A DNA stretch of 64,000 bases. Source: Aurifilum marmelostoma (lineage: Eukaryota > Ascomycota > Sordariomycetes > Diaporthales > Cryphonectriaceae). Of the stretch, positions 10,636 through 21,666 are shown one piece after another. The first letter of the stretch is position 1, and every line of letters starts with the position of its first letter. The position numbers were made by a program, and so were the translations under genes. The stretch is from positions 416,001 through 480,000 of the forward strand of contig JAMXSV010000004.1 of NCBI GenBank assembly GCA_027559495.1, written 5' to 3'. Below the pieces are notes generated by a model that did no database searches, was not told the DNA's origin, and saw nothing but the letters and a program-made list of their open reading frames with translations.

Positions 10636-12348
10636 AGCTGTATTTACTTGTTGAAGATTAGCAAAACAAGCTTGACCTATAATGCATAGTGAACCGCTGG
10701 TGGAGTGGGGTAGCTATGTGGAGTTTCGGTATTTCTAATGTGGGGGCTGTGAAGATGGGCAAAACGGTCCATTTAGGATGGTGCAACCTCTTGCAGCTGG
10801 CATGGGGGGCCAATTCGAAGTCGGCCGATGGGAGGATGCGTGATTAATCAGATGGATGAATTTGAGGCGTCTCTGTTTTGGCTCGCGACTCGTACATACT
10901 GAGCAGCACACGGAAGAGGGTTTCATCATGCACGCTGTGGTGCTGACATAGGACCTCTATATTACTATGGCTTGTACGTCCTGTAGAGGCAACTGGACGG
11001 GATTTGCGGCTGTAGCTTTCGTGCGTGCGCAGACCTTCGGGTTCCGACATGTCACAGTCGATTCCCTCTTCCGATAATACTCATAGCGAGCCGGCTGGCT
11101 TAGTGACCTATTGACTGGCTCTTCTGTTTCACCCAATTGGGGTCTGACAGTTGGTCCTTTACATATACATTTATATTTGAGCGAGGAACGTCACCGCCAG
11201 CACACAGCCGGCTCTATGCTACACGGTTTCATAACGTGTACACAAGCAAAAATGGCGCGTTTCCAGGCAAGGGGGGTTGATGTCGCCAGCCTCAAAACTA
11301 ATGCCAAGTCAACATAGCTCCGGTCGGCAACGGCCCAAACTACCGGCACAGACGCGCTTCACAGCGCACATATCCGCACCAGCCCTCCTAGCCTCCTCTG
11401 TCCCCCCCCCCCCCCTCTTCTCCCCCTCAGTCACCCTTATCCTCCTCGAGCAAGCGCGAGCAAATTGGCATGGTCATGCATCATGGAGGCCAAGCCCGAT
11501 TACCACTTTGCAATGTTGGAGACAATGTCTTGGCAGTCTAACAATGCTACTCTCCTCGAAGCAGGAGGAGAAGGAGAAAGGAGAAGGAGAAGGAGGAGCA
11601 AGAAGCAAAGTAAAGCTTTGTGTGGATTCCCACTGATTCAGTGCCTACCTCCTCCCCCTCCGTCATTTACCTACCTCACTACCTAATTAGTGGCCCCTCT
11701 CACGATTTCTTGGCTTCAATGACCAAATAAACTTGAAATGTCTGTATTTTTTCTAGTGTCCCCGTTCGTCAAGAGCCGTTATTCCTCCCCCTAAGTGCGC
11801 CGTTCTGTAACGCCATGTCTCGGCTCTTGATACCCTCCGCCAAATTATTCGTCGAAGTGTGTTTGATGGTGGCACCACTCTGATCGAAGCCTTATTGTCT
11901 TGCTCATCGCCCAAAGCTGCTCCGACCCATCTTGGACGAAGAGATCTTTAGCCTCTCTTTACTTCTCTTTGTTGAAAGAAACAAAAATTCAAAACAGATC
12001 ATTTCTGTCCCCTTCCCAGCAAATCCCTTGGACAAGGACCAATTCCGCCCGCGAGGAGCGAGGGAGTTCTTTGCTCCCCCGAACTGAACAGGAGAGACCT
12101 GCAGTGCGACAATATTATATATGTACCCAGAGTCATTTGTGCTCAGTTGCACTGCATCGTGCGACTAGGGGTAGATACAGAGCGCTGTGTCATACGCGCC
12201 GTCATCAGGGGGAAAGGAGAAAAGGAAGTGTGCGGGAGATGCGTATAATTACATAGCAGGTCAGCGCCCGACCCCGACGTTGCGCCGTCTTCCTCCTTAC
12301 TCCTTTATCTGCCACTCGATTTTAATGCACTGCCCACCATTCAGGAAG
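10636..12348. other. intergenic region
   Basis: No gene recognised. Open frames are short and lack domain similarity. Contains a C-run near 11402-11414 and a GGAGAA repeat near 11565-11600. The last few hundred bases are the promoter and leader of the CVNH-like gene. Confidence 0.55.
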
Positions 12349-13245
12349 ATGTCATCCTCTCCTTCGAGGTTGACTACTCTACTATTGGCGCCCCTCCTTG
12401 TCTGCGTATCGACAGTCGTGGCTCTCGGCGGCTTCTCCTTCACCTGCGCGAGTGAGTTCCCCCCGCCCGTTCTGAACTCCACACCACTTTCACCTCCTGC
12501 TTCTGTAAGAGGCCTGGAAAATGCAGACAGAACAGGAACTATTAATAAGAGTATACTGACCTCACTCTACTTTTGCCCACCTCAAGATTACTATCTCGGA
12601 AATGGCGTCTCGGACGGAACCGGCGAGCTCTTCATTGAGGCATGGTGTCATGGCGGCCAGGCGCCCGACGGGACGGAGTTTCCGGGGACGTGTACCCGGC
12701 TGAGCCTGGCAGAGTGCTTTAAGAATGTGTGTTCCCACTTCCTAATTACCTCTTGATTTCCACAACAACACCCCTCTCCCATTTTACTCCCGGACGGCAT
12801 CCTCTTCGCCAATTTTCTCCTGTTGTTCGGAAAGCCGGAGAGTGAAAGTCGGGATCGTAGGGGAATGATGCATCGGGCTAACGGTACATCTTGTTGGATG
12901 GTGGCGTCCAGAGTGACGGCGAACTCGAGGCTCTACCAGATCGAGACAGGGATTTCTACTACAGCGACATCGCCAATGGCTGTGACATTGAGAGCTGCGC
13001 GATGAGGGGCGACGCGTGGGATGGGCCAATTATGACCTGCTATTGTCAGGTTTCGAGTGGGCGGTGGAACCTTGCAAGTATCGATCTGGGTATGTTTGTC
13101 ATGTCTTTTCCTTGGTTAAAAAATAAGAGAGGTTTTCTTCTTTTTCGTGCCCTCCTTCCGTCTCAACTGAGAATCGAAAGAGCACTTTCTTTCGTGTGTC
13201 TTAGCTAAAGGGGATGTGCCGATCAGATCAGCATGTCGGCAATGA
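12349..13245 (+). CDS. small secreted CVNH-like (cyanovirin-N homology) protein
   Basis: Four exons: 12349-12451, 12587-12726, 12912-13089 and 13205-13245, with matching phases, giving 153 aa. Residues 1-28 form a signal peptide (Ser/Arg start, then a Leu/Val/Ala core ending near VVALG). The mature part begins GGFSFTC and follows the CVNH pattern: Cys in the first strand, an inner strand ending EAWCHGG, the Leu-x-Leu-x-x-Cys-(F)-x-N-x-D-G-E-L turn (LSLAECFKN then SDGELEAL), a second half with GCDIESC, and a final CYCQ...W-x-x-x-SIDL strand. CVNH proteins are small lectin-like folds; in fungi some are secreted and some bind mannose or chitin-related glycans. The exon 3 acceptor was chosen because the nearer one (AG at 12860) runs into an in-frame TAA. 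The C-terminus after SIDL is short compared with many CVNH domains. Identification is by pattern only. Confidence 0.72.
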
Positions 13246-14029
13246 AGCTGGGTATCTGATGTGTGGCGGAGCCCTGGGGACAGAGTCTTGCCTGGATCCG
13301 TGGGCACGAGCTTCCGAGGGCGAGCTGCGATGAGGCGGCCCACTGCAGCAGCGAGTTTCAGGCCCAACATGAACGTCTATCAAGCGGCTGGTCGACATGC
13401 AACGGGGAACAGAACTGTCCTAGCGCGGGGGGGTGATGCTAAATTTCGATTGCCGGTTCTGGTACCCCATGTCAATGAAATTGGTAACTCAATTCTTCGC
13501 TCATGCTACATGATCCTCCCGAGACACTGAGGACCGCAGGCTTCGAGAAGTGCTAATTCCCGTGGCACGCGGGGGCCGTCTTCTGTCTTGGAGTGTCCGG
13601 AGATCCGGACGGCTGGGGTCCCGGGATTGAATGGTAGTAGGCCTTCGTGAACTACAGCATAGGCAATGATGGGAACCTCCTCTGACCACGGGCAGGTACA
13701 AAATGTCGGGCTTCCTAAACAAGGAATCTTCTGAAAGGCGTCTGCATCAGGGGAGCAGCTGTGTAATGGGCCCAAAGACTCTCAGCAAGGGATTGGAGGA
13801 GAGGCCACACTAAACCCGGTCCTCTTGGTGGTTCACGCGGGTCAGACAGTCTGGAATAATTCATGTACCTGTCATGATATGAAGAGCAATGGTAGCGAGG
13901 TTCATGACAATACAATTAGTTGTGTTATCTTGTCCTCCCTACCTGTTGATCAGGCTGGTCCCCATCCCGGAAGCACTTTATCTCTCCCGATCTCTGGTGC
14001 CTGCTGTGCCTTGACTGCACCCCCGCGGG
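13246..14029. other. intergenic, convergent 3' flanks
   Basis: Between the 3' ends of the CVNH-like gene (+) and the small hydrophilic gene (-). Nothing recognisable. Confidence 0.55.
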
Positions 14030-14529
14030 CTAGTGGTTCTTCTTCTTAGCGGCCTGACTCTCGTCCTTGCGCCTCAGGAGTTCGGCCTCCTCATCCTCGA
14101 TCGCCTTGTCGATCTTGGCGCCCCTCGACGGCTCGTTGCCGTGCATCTTGGCCGGGGCCGTGGGGTCGAGCTCCCCGGCAATCTGCTCGGCCGTCTTCTT
14201 CTTGCCGCTGCCCTCGTTCGGGTCGTTCTGGTCGTTGGCGGCCGCAAGACGGTTGGCTATGCTGCGCTCATCCTCTGTTTCACGCGGACCCCACATTGTA
14301 AGCTTGCGCATGATAGTACTAAGCAGCAGAAGACACCACGTCTCTGCGACGACGACGACGACGAAGACGAAGACGACGACGACCTACTCGAGTCATTGTC
14401 CTTGTGGGAGTGTTCCTTGCCCTCCTCGTACCGTTCAGCCTGGTTCTCTTGCTTCTGGGATTCGGGGGCGTTGCGCTGGTCGCCTGCCTCATAGACGGCG
14501 GCGTTTCCGACACTGGACGATCCAGACAT
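14030..14529 (-). CDS. small conserved hydrophilic fungal protein, function unknown
   Basis: Two exons on the minus strand: 14529-14388 and 14274-14030, giving 128 aa. Exon 1 encodes a Gly/Ser start then AGDQRNAPESQKQEN and EEGKEHSHKDND; exon 2 contains DPTAPAKMHGNEPSRGAKID and a Lys-rich end. These blocks match a family of short, highly charged, disordered proteins conserved across Pezizomycotina that I know only as hypothetical. The composition is reminiscent of stress-protective hydrophilins, but no specific evidence supports that. The 113-nt intron contains a long (CGA)n tract on the minus strand. The donor (GTAGGT) is good. The acceptor was chosen by phase; an alternative (TTAG near 14310) with a weaker donor would insert a few residues. 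An STRE-like CCCCT lies at 14636-14640. Confidence 0.68.
14346..14386. repeat. GAC/GAA trinucleotide repeat inside an intron
   Basis: An imperfect (GAC)n tract with two GAA units, lying wholly in the single intron of the small hydrophilic gene. If the intron were retained it would encode a polyserine run. Confidence 0.85.
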
Positions 14530-16115
14530 GTTGAGCGATGATGAAATTGAGGAAGAAATTGACGACAGGAGAGAAGGAATTGGATGGGTGACCAAGAGTA
14601 GGTGGTCGCGCAAAGGCGAGGAGGTACAGCAGTCTCCCCTTCTTAAACCACGCCCCGTGCTCCTCGCACGGCAGCTATAGAAGGGATCTTACAAGGGATG
14701 GTCAAACTCATGATGTCATTTTGGTGTACGAGACCACAAGACCACGACGCCTTCTTTGGGAAAGAGCGTCCTCTAGCTTCCGCAGGGACATGATGCATCG
14801 CTACAGTAGGATTATAGGTAGCACATCCAGCCGGGGCCTTGGCGCTACAGTCGCAGGCTGGCTGAAAGGCGCTATCTGTGTGCTCGCGCTGTGAGACAGA
14901 TTGCTGCCATTTGGTCTTGAAGCACGGAAAGCGACAGAACTTTCTCTGGCTGGCTGAATTGTGCAGATTTCCACGTATCTAGTGATGAACTGATGCTGCA
15001 GTCCTGGGGCCGCTAGACCACGTATGCTGTCCCGCCACAAGTGTGCTTTAGTCCAAATTGAAGACAATTGGCCTACTAATCTGCCGCCCATCGTACGGCT
15101 AGTCCTGTGTCAGCGATGCACACAGTCATGGCTATCCCAACTATCACTGCAAGAGGATGGCCTGAGCAACAGCCAAATAATTACCGCATCAGGTGTTCTG
15201 TTGTGCAAGGTTACAACACTTTGCGCAGGGGCTCGCTCATATTCGATGCCGGCAATGTCGTACCCATATGCAAGAACTGCTCGTAGGTCTGGGAGGCTCT
15301 AGAGGGGAATGGGACCCCTCCCTCCCAGCCATTGTGTGACATCGCTCTCGATCTGGAGAATTTTCTGAACCCCAGAAAGCCGCGGATATTCCAGATGTGC
15401 TGAGATGCACAAGGGGATGTGAAAGCAGTGCAGGCAGGTCAGTTTCTGCGACCGAAAGGAGGCAAGGATCTGGCTGGTTGAGGTGGAGCAGATCTTGGAC
15501 GATACAGTACTTACCGTACAGTATGCGATTCCCCGGCATCATTATGCAATTAACCCTACGTCTTACCTCGCTTAGAGGCACCCTCTCAAAATTTCTCGTC
15601 CGTTCCCAAAATTAAAGGATGACCTACACTCCCTCGACTTTCTCTAATACAATCTGCTGCAGGCGACAGAGCTGCATTTTGTTTCGTCAGAGGTCTTACT
15701 TCTTCGTGTTTTTCAAGTTTTCTTGATATTATATTATACTTCCTTGGCATATTCTTACAGGTCATCTTTCCTTTGAGAAACGAATGGTATACAATGAAAG
15801 ACAGAGTCGACATTTGAATGACCCTTATGCACAAGGCCGCCTGACCAGTAAAGCAGTCGGCATTTCAGGGCCAACGACACAGCTGAGCTGCCTTGAGCAG
15901 ATGAGGACACCGGAGACGCAGCAGAAGCAGTGGCGACGACTGGGTATCTGCCTTCCTTCTGGAAGTCGCCCCGCCCACCTTTAGGGCTGAAGGCAGCAGG
16001 GAAGTGACAGGTCTAGGTGTGACTTCCCGAGAACGGAGAGAAAGAAAGAAAGAAAGAAAGAATAGGACACCTGCTCTTGAGATTTCTAGCCTACAAAAGG
16101 TCACAACAAGTGAAT
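14530..16115. other. divergent intergenic region
   Basis: Sits between the divergent starts of the small hydrophilic gene (-) and TAD2 (+). No gene seen. Contains an (AAAG)n tract at about 16040-16063 just before the TAD2 start. Confidence 0.6.
16040..16063. repeat. (AAAG)n microsatellite
   Basis: About six AAAG units some 50 bases upstream of the proposed TAD2 start codon, probably in its leader. Confidence 0.85.
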
Positions 16116-16326
16116 ATGGGGGCAGGTGAGGGGTCTGCAGCATCTGAAGGTGCAGGCCGAAAGGGCTGGGGTTTTCTGGACGGCCTCGTCGCCTTTGTCG
16201 TCGCCGTCTTCCATCCCATCTTTCATGTTTTGGCTTCCGTTATCTCTCCCATCAAATCCAATGCCAGGTCTGATTCGAGGCCCACATCTCAACTTGGGAA
16301 CCAACCCAAACACCACCACCACCACC

Positions 16327-16358
<32 letters not shown>

Positions 16359-18638
16359 CAAACACCCAGCGTCGGCCAACGTCAGTCCACCCTCGACCCA
16401 TCAACACCAACAACATCTACACCGCCACCCACGTCCACATCCACGTCTGCACCGGGTCCTCACGACCGCGACCTCAGCACCATTCACAGCCCAGACCTCG
16501 AAGACGATAAAGACGACGACAACGACAGGGATACCGCGAGGATGCAACCTCGCCCGCTAAACCAGCAGCCCTTGGCAGCTACTGGACCCAATGTCTCCAC
16601 AACAAGAGGCACCGGACAGCCCGACATCAAGGACCGTACTGTGCCATGCATGGCGCCGTCCGACGGCCACGCAGACGCCAAGCAGGAGAACTTGCCTACC
16701 CGTGGGGCCGTCGCCGCCGCCGCCAGGCCGATTCACAGTCAACGCAGCGATCACGTATATGCGACAACTGGCCCCGGCTTCCGTGTTCTCGGCGAAGAGC
16801 AGGCCAAGGAGGATCGTCAGGAACAGCTCACTCTCCCGCCACCAAGCGAGCCTACCACCCTCATCGAGCAGCTTGACCAGGCTGCCAGCGCTGAACCTGA
16901 GGATCCTGTCGAGGCTGCGGAGCGTGCCCTCAACCATTACTTCATGGACCAGGCGCTGGATATGGTATGTCCGATGCATTTCCCTTGTTGTCTTGCGGTG
17001 GCGCCTGTGTCGCCTTGCCTTGTATCACCACCCTCGCCCGCGAACCGCGAGGCATAGTGCCTCATCAAATCCCTGCCTCCAGCCAACCTCCTATGGCTTC
17101 GACTTTTTGTCCGCGGTGCTACCCGCATGTCTTGCCCCATCCGTGTCCCACTCGCTTATTGCAGCGTTTCAACCCTGTGCGGCATCTCTACTACATCCCC
17201 CGCTTGTCCTCGGCTTGGACCTTGTTTTCGTATAATTCTTTGACGTCTACAGCCCCCCACAACTCGATCTCGCCCTCCCTTCAGCTGAAATACTAGGCAG
17301 ATGCTTGCTCTCTTGTCCATGCATCCTGTCGGCCCTCATGATGGCCACTCTTCGATCAATGCAGTCATCGTGCTGACCGAGACTTACTCTAGGCCCGCCT
17401 ATCTCTGAAGACTAATGAAACACCCGTCGGCTGCGTCCTGGTTCATGACGGACGGGTCGTCGCCCGAGGCATGAATGCCACCAACATCACACGCAACGGT
17501 ACTCGTCACGCAGAGCTGATGGCCCTTACCGCTCTTCTCTCCTTCACTCCTGAGACGGACATCGAGAAGGAGCCAGCCGCGAAGCCTGAGAAGAAGTCAT
17601 TCAATGGTGTTCGGCCCCGCAGCCAGCAAGACGAGAAGCCTTCCCTGATGAGAACCTATAGCGAGCAGGAATGGGGTGACGTCGACCCCACGGATGGCCA
17701 CATCTACCCGTACGGTCAGAAACTTCATCCCGCCCCTCGTGTCGACCGCAATATGATCAAGGACTGCACTCTCTATGTCACGGTCGAGCCATGTGTCATG
17801 TGCGCCTCCATGCTCCGCCAGTACGGCATCAGAAAAGTTTATTTCGGTGCCGTCAACGACAAGTTTGGGGGAACAGGCGGTGTCTTTTGTATCCACATGA
17901 ACTCGGATCCCGCTCACGCCGCCACGGCCCCTGCGACTCCCATCCACCGGCCTGTGGCCAATTTGCTCACCCGACCCTCTCTACCACACAAATCGGCCTC
18001 ATGTGCCTCCTCCATCAATGGATCTCAGGATGATCCAGGTGCGAACGGCAGCGAGGTCAAATCAGTCAACGGCATTACCTTCATCGAACCGCCCATCCCG
18101 GTTTCCAACATGAGTATGGGACATGGTGGAAATGTGGAAGGTGGATTCGAGGCCGAGGGTGGTTGGGGCCGAGATGAGGCCGTCAACCTGCTTCGACAGT
18201 TTTACGTCCAGGAAAATGGCAGAGGTAGGCATCCCTCTTCTTTTCTCCTTCTCCGGAGTCTCCAGCCCTCTTCCCCACGCTGCAGAGATGAATTCGTGAT
18301 ACTGAGATTGAATGACAGCACCTGTACCGCGAAAGAAGGAGGGTCGCGCAGCTCGCCTCGCCGCCATGATGGAGAGCCAAGGTATGCCGACGGAGGGCAC
18401 GGCTCTTGAGGGCCTGGTTCAACAGGAGCGAGATGCCTATGAGCAAGATGTTCAGGCTGATGCTTCTGATGCTGCTGCTACTGCTGCCGAGTCTGCCTCT
18501 ACTGCCCTTAACGCAGGAGGCGGGTCGAGCTCGTACGCCGACGCCGACGAGGAGGAGGATGAAGATGTCTTCAATCTCAGGACTGCGGAGGGCAGCCACT
18601 CGGCGCAGCTCTTTGCGCGTGAGGGACCGGTGGCCTAA
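16116..18638 (+). CDS. TAD2: tRNA-specific adenosine deaminase, catalytic subunit TAD2, with long N-terminal extension
   Basis: Three exons: 16116-16964, 17393-18224 and 18319-18638, giving about 666 aa. The deaminase domain starts at about residue 272 (NHYFMDQALDM across the first intron) and contains TPVGC, the zinc/proton-shuttle motif His322-Ala-Glu324 and the zinc-binding PCVMC (Cys417, Cys420). YFGAVNDKFGGTGG follows. A fungal C-terminal part with GGWGRDEAVNLLRQFYVQENG and APVPRKKEGRAAR comes after, then an acidic tail. Tad2 pairs with Tad3 to convert A34 to inosine in several tRNAs, including tRNA-Ile(AAU). Unusual: about 270 residues precede the domain, with a hydrophobic stretch near residues 20-45, a His10 run, a Gln7 run and Thr/Pro-rich sequence. 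The first intron is long (428 nt). The extension is open and in phase but has no support from homology, so the true start could be downstream. Confidence 0.88.
16313..16361. repeat. CAC/CAA trinucleotide tract coding His10-Gln7
   Basis: Consecutive CAC codons followed by CAA codons within the proposed first exon of TAD2, giving the histidine and glutamine runs of its N-terminal extension. Confidence 0.88.
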
Positions 18639-19850
18639 GCCTCCGCTAAAGCATCCTTCAGGCGCGAAGAGAAACTCGGGTACAGCAGAGGCACTTACCA
18701 CCGAGACAGAAAGCTCGCCTCTCTCCCACATCTTATACTTGGCGACCAGCAGCTCAGGTAAGACCTATGACCCAGATGTTGATCTTACAAGACTGACAGA
18801 CATGTTCATCCTTAGAATGAGGAATGTCTACACTGAAGGAGGGAGCTGATGTCGCGGGCGCTCTCAGCAGCGCCTTGTAGCCACCTCACAGTATTATGAG
18901 TACGCTATCTAGACCAGCTTTCGGGCAGGCTAGCTGAAGGTCTTAGGTCGGGTCCGTCCAACCTGACACCGCTGAGACATTGTGCAGAGTACATTCTGTC
19001 AACGTTTTACTCTTGTCCTCGTTCCACTTTGAGTTTTGCGTTGTAGCATAACTATCACCTGAGTACGAGAATAGTAGTTGTCATAACGCACACGGGCCGG
19101 TCTACTTAAGGAATATTATATGCTAGCTGAAGCTTGCAATATGTACTCGATGCAGCTGCCAAGAGAATTTATCTGTTCCCCCTTCTGAATCAACATGACT
19201 TCTGTTGGTTGCCAGAATACCCGTGCTTACCTAAGCTGAGAGCAGTCCAACAACGCCGTTGACTGCTGAATTGTTTGGCAGCACCTCCAAACCATCCCGC
19301 CCGTTCCAAACAGGAGAACGGGCAGTCCTGCAGTAATGGCACCCACGTTCCTTGCAGACAAGATTCAGTAACTTTTTTTAATTCGTTTCCAGATTTCCGT
19401 TGACTCTGTTCTGCGTCGTCCCTGTGCCAGTCCGTTCAACCCTTAAGCATCACTATGCGCACCCGTCCTCGACCCGTATTCCACAGCTGCCTTGCCTTCC
19501 ACCTAGCATATAGAATGCAGATGATGGTGCTCACCGTGACGCGGCAATCATGTCACATTGTATCGCACAAGAGGGGAGCCGCCAATCTTCGTGCTCAAAC
19601 TTGGAAGCGGTAGTAGGTCAAGGCGAGCCAGCAAATCTACATACAAGTGCAAGAAACAAGAAAATTGTCCCTAGAGGACGCCCACATGCCTGATGACGGC
19701 CATGCACTCTATTATGTTGACATCCTCAGATGGGTGTACGCCAAGACTGTCATATTGCGTAGACAGCTTCTTGCATGGTAAGGCCTAAGCTGCTTTCGAC
19801 CATGGCGACCTACCCAACGACTACCATGTCTTGCAATACGCTCGGACTCT

Positions 19851-19871
19851 TATATATATATATATATATAT
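19851..19871. repeat. (TA)n microsatellite
   Basis: About ten TA units in the intergenic region upstream of the DUF6594 gene. Confidence 0.9.
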
Positions 19872-20158
19872 TGTTTTCTTCTTCTCACGCCTCAAGCCTC
19901 CTAAAGGCCACAGCTTCGTGCGTAACGAGGCGATATTGGGCGTTTACTTCCTTGAGGTGTTGGCGTTGTGCCAAACGACGTCCTGAGCCCAGTGGTTTAC
20001 AGCGTCTGTTGGCATCACGTTTGGTATGGGTGTTCTCGTTCATCTTCAAACGATTTCGATGCTCTGGTTTTCTTAGGTTAACGGCACACTGCATGATATT
20101 CCACTAATTATTCTTGTGTCCTGTCGATCTTGGTGATAGACACACGGCTTCCCTCAGG

Positions 20159-20167
20159 TATAAAAAG
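20159..20167 (+). promoter_or_regulatory. TATA box of the DUF6594 gene
   Basis: TATAAAAAG stands about 150 nt before the start codon and is followed at 20180-20290 by a CT-rich stretch typical of a fungal transcription start and leader. A clear TATA element is uncommon among the other genes of the window and suggests regulated expression. Confidence 0.6.
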
Positions 20168-20308
20168 CTGGTCGCTCACCTGCCTCGTCTTTCTTCATTC
20201 CTCTTCTTTTCTGTGCTCATCTCACTCACCCCTCCTATTCCTTTCTTCATACACTCCATTTTCTCATACACTTCGGTCCGTCATACAATTCAGACTGTAG
20301 AGCGAAAG

Positions 20309-21666
20309 ATGAGTAGCTCATCGTCAAGTGAAGCTACAGTGCAGTGGGCCCCCGTCCTAATCGAGAGCGACATGGGACAGTCTATGACAGATGGCTCCAG
20401 AGTCAGCGAGGTCGTGAAGATACCTCGTCCGGCTGGACCAGCCGGTTACGCTCACCTGGCCGAGTACATGGTAGAAACCAATCACAGCATGGTCCGCCGG
20501 TACAAGGAGCTCTCTGTGATGAACCTCCTCTACCTCCAGTCCCAAATCCACGACCTCATGACCAAGCTGGACCAAGAGACCGCTGCGGATGCGGTTGCTG
20601 TCGACCATCCGGAGCGGTCCTTCTGGGACTACCACTGGCGCTTGCTTGCCAGCTCTGAGGAACGAGGGGAGTGCAAGCGCTGGAAGCTCTGGCTGAAACT
20701 GCGTGCCGTGCTGTATGAGTATCGTGAGTTCTGTGGATTTCCTCCTCTTGCCTGCACTACCTAGTTTGCTGATGCAGGCATGATCTGACATGTCTGGGTT
20801 CTTATAGACGACGCCCTGGAGAGATACAACCGGGTCGTCGCCCTCAAGTCTCCTACTGACGGCCAGCGGGACTTCATCTCCAAGTACATCAGCGACGACG
20901 AGTACAACCACGGACGCTGCGGTTTCATGTCAGAGGAGCTGAGGGGAACCCCAAAGGTCTATCAAAACGCACCCCGTGAGGACCTAGCCCTATTGGAACC
21001 TCTCGGTAGTGGCGAAGACTCGCCGGTGGACAAATGCATCATGAATCCGCTCATAAAGCTCTACCACTCTATCTTCGCGAAGCACAAGGTAAGATACACA
21101 GGTATTCCGCTCCCACTTACCGGGAATGCATCGAAACCATCACTAGTGCACATGACAGAAGCTAACAATCCTCACCCAGAAAACCATCCAAGAAGACATC
21201 GAGGCCGCACGTGCTTCCTCCGATGTGGGCAACCAGGAGGAGCACGAGGAGGCCGACCAAAACAACCAGACGGCAGCCGCACCCGGCATCAGGCTGTATC
21301 AGTACTCGAGCTCTGCGAACAGCACCGCGACCAGGTTCATCTGCACGGCCGGCAGCGCTCTTCTGGCGTCCGCCGCCGTTCTGACCCTCTACTTCGTGCC
21401 CGGCCGGAACAACAAGGTCTACCTGGCGTGCTTGTTCTCGACGATGATGGCCATGATGATGCCCTTTCTCAGCAAAAAGAGAAGTAGCCAGGTATTGGCT
21501 TTCTGGGCTGCGTGAGTTGTTGACTTTTTTCTATACGTTCCTTTTCTTTCTCCCTGTCGTTGTTCGTATTTGTGTGTTTATGCTGACCGTCTTTTGTCCC
21601 TTCTCTACCTGCAGACTCATGAGTGTCATGCTGGTCTTCTCTAGTATCAGTGGATCGGATAACTAA
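20309..21666 (+). CDS. DUF6594 domain integral membrane protein
   Basis: Four exons: 20309-20723, 20808-21088, 21180-21511 and 21615-21666, giving 359 aa. The N-terminal half carries the family pattern of a helical soluble domain: YKELSVMNLLYLQSQIHDL, a coiled segment, then WKLWLKLRAVLYEYHDAL. A variable loop and the CIMNPLIKLYHSIF segment follow. The C-terminus has three closely spaced hydrophobic helices (about 285-355: TRFICTAGSALLASAAVLTL, then VYLACLFSTMMAMMM, then LAFWAALMSVMLVFSSI). DUF6594 (PF20237) proteins are abundant in Pezizomycotina, often in many diverged copies, and their function is unknown; a three-helix membrane anchor with cytosolic N-terminus is the usual picture. The start was chosen at the first ATG after the CT-rich leader. 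All splice phases agree. Confidence 0.88.

Larger units (their letters stand above)
18639..20308. other. intergenic, promoter of the DUF6594 gene
   Basis: No gene recognised. Includes a (TA)n tract at 19851-19871. The last 200 bases are the CT-rich leader of the next gene, with a TATA box. Confidence 0.6.

Noticed and set aside
12861..12890. Nearer acceptor for CVNH-like exon 3 (AG at 12859-12860)
   Set aside because: Puts TAA (12879-12881) in frame; AG at 12910-12911 keeps phase and domain.
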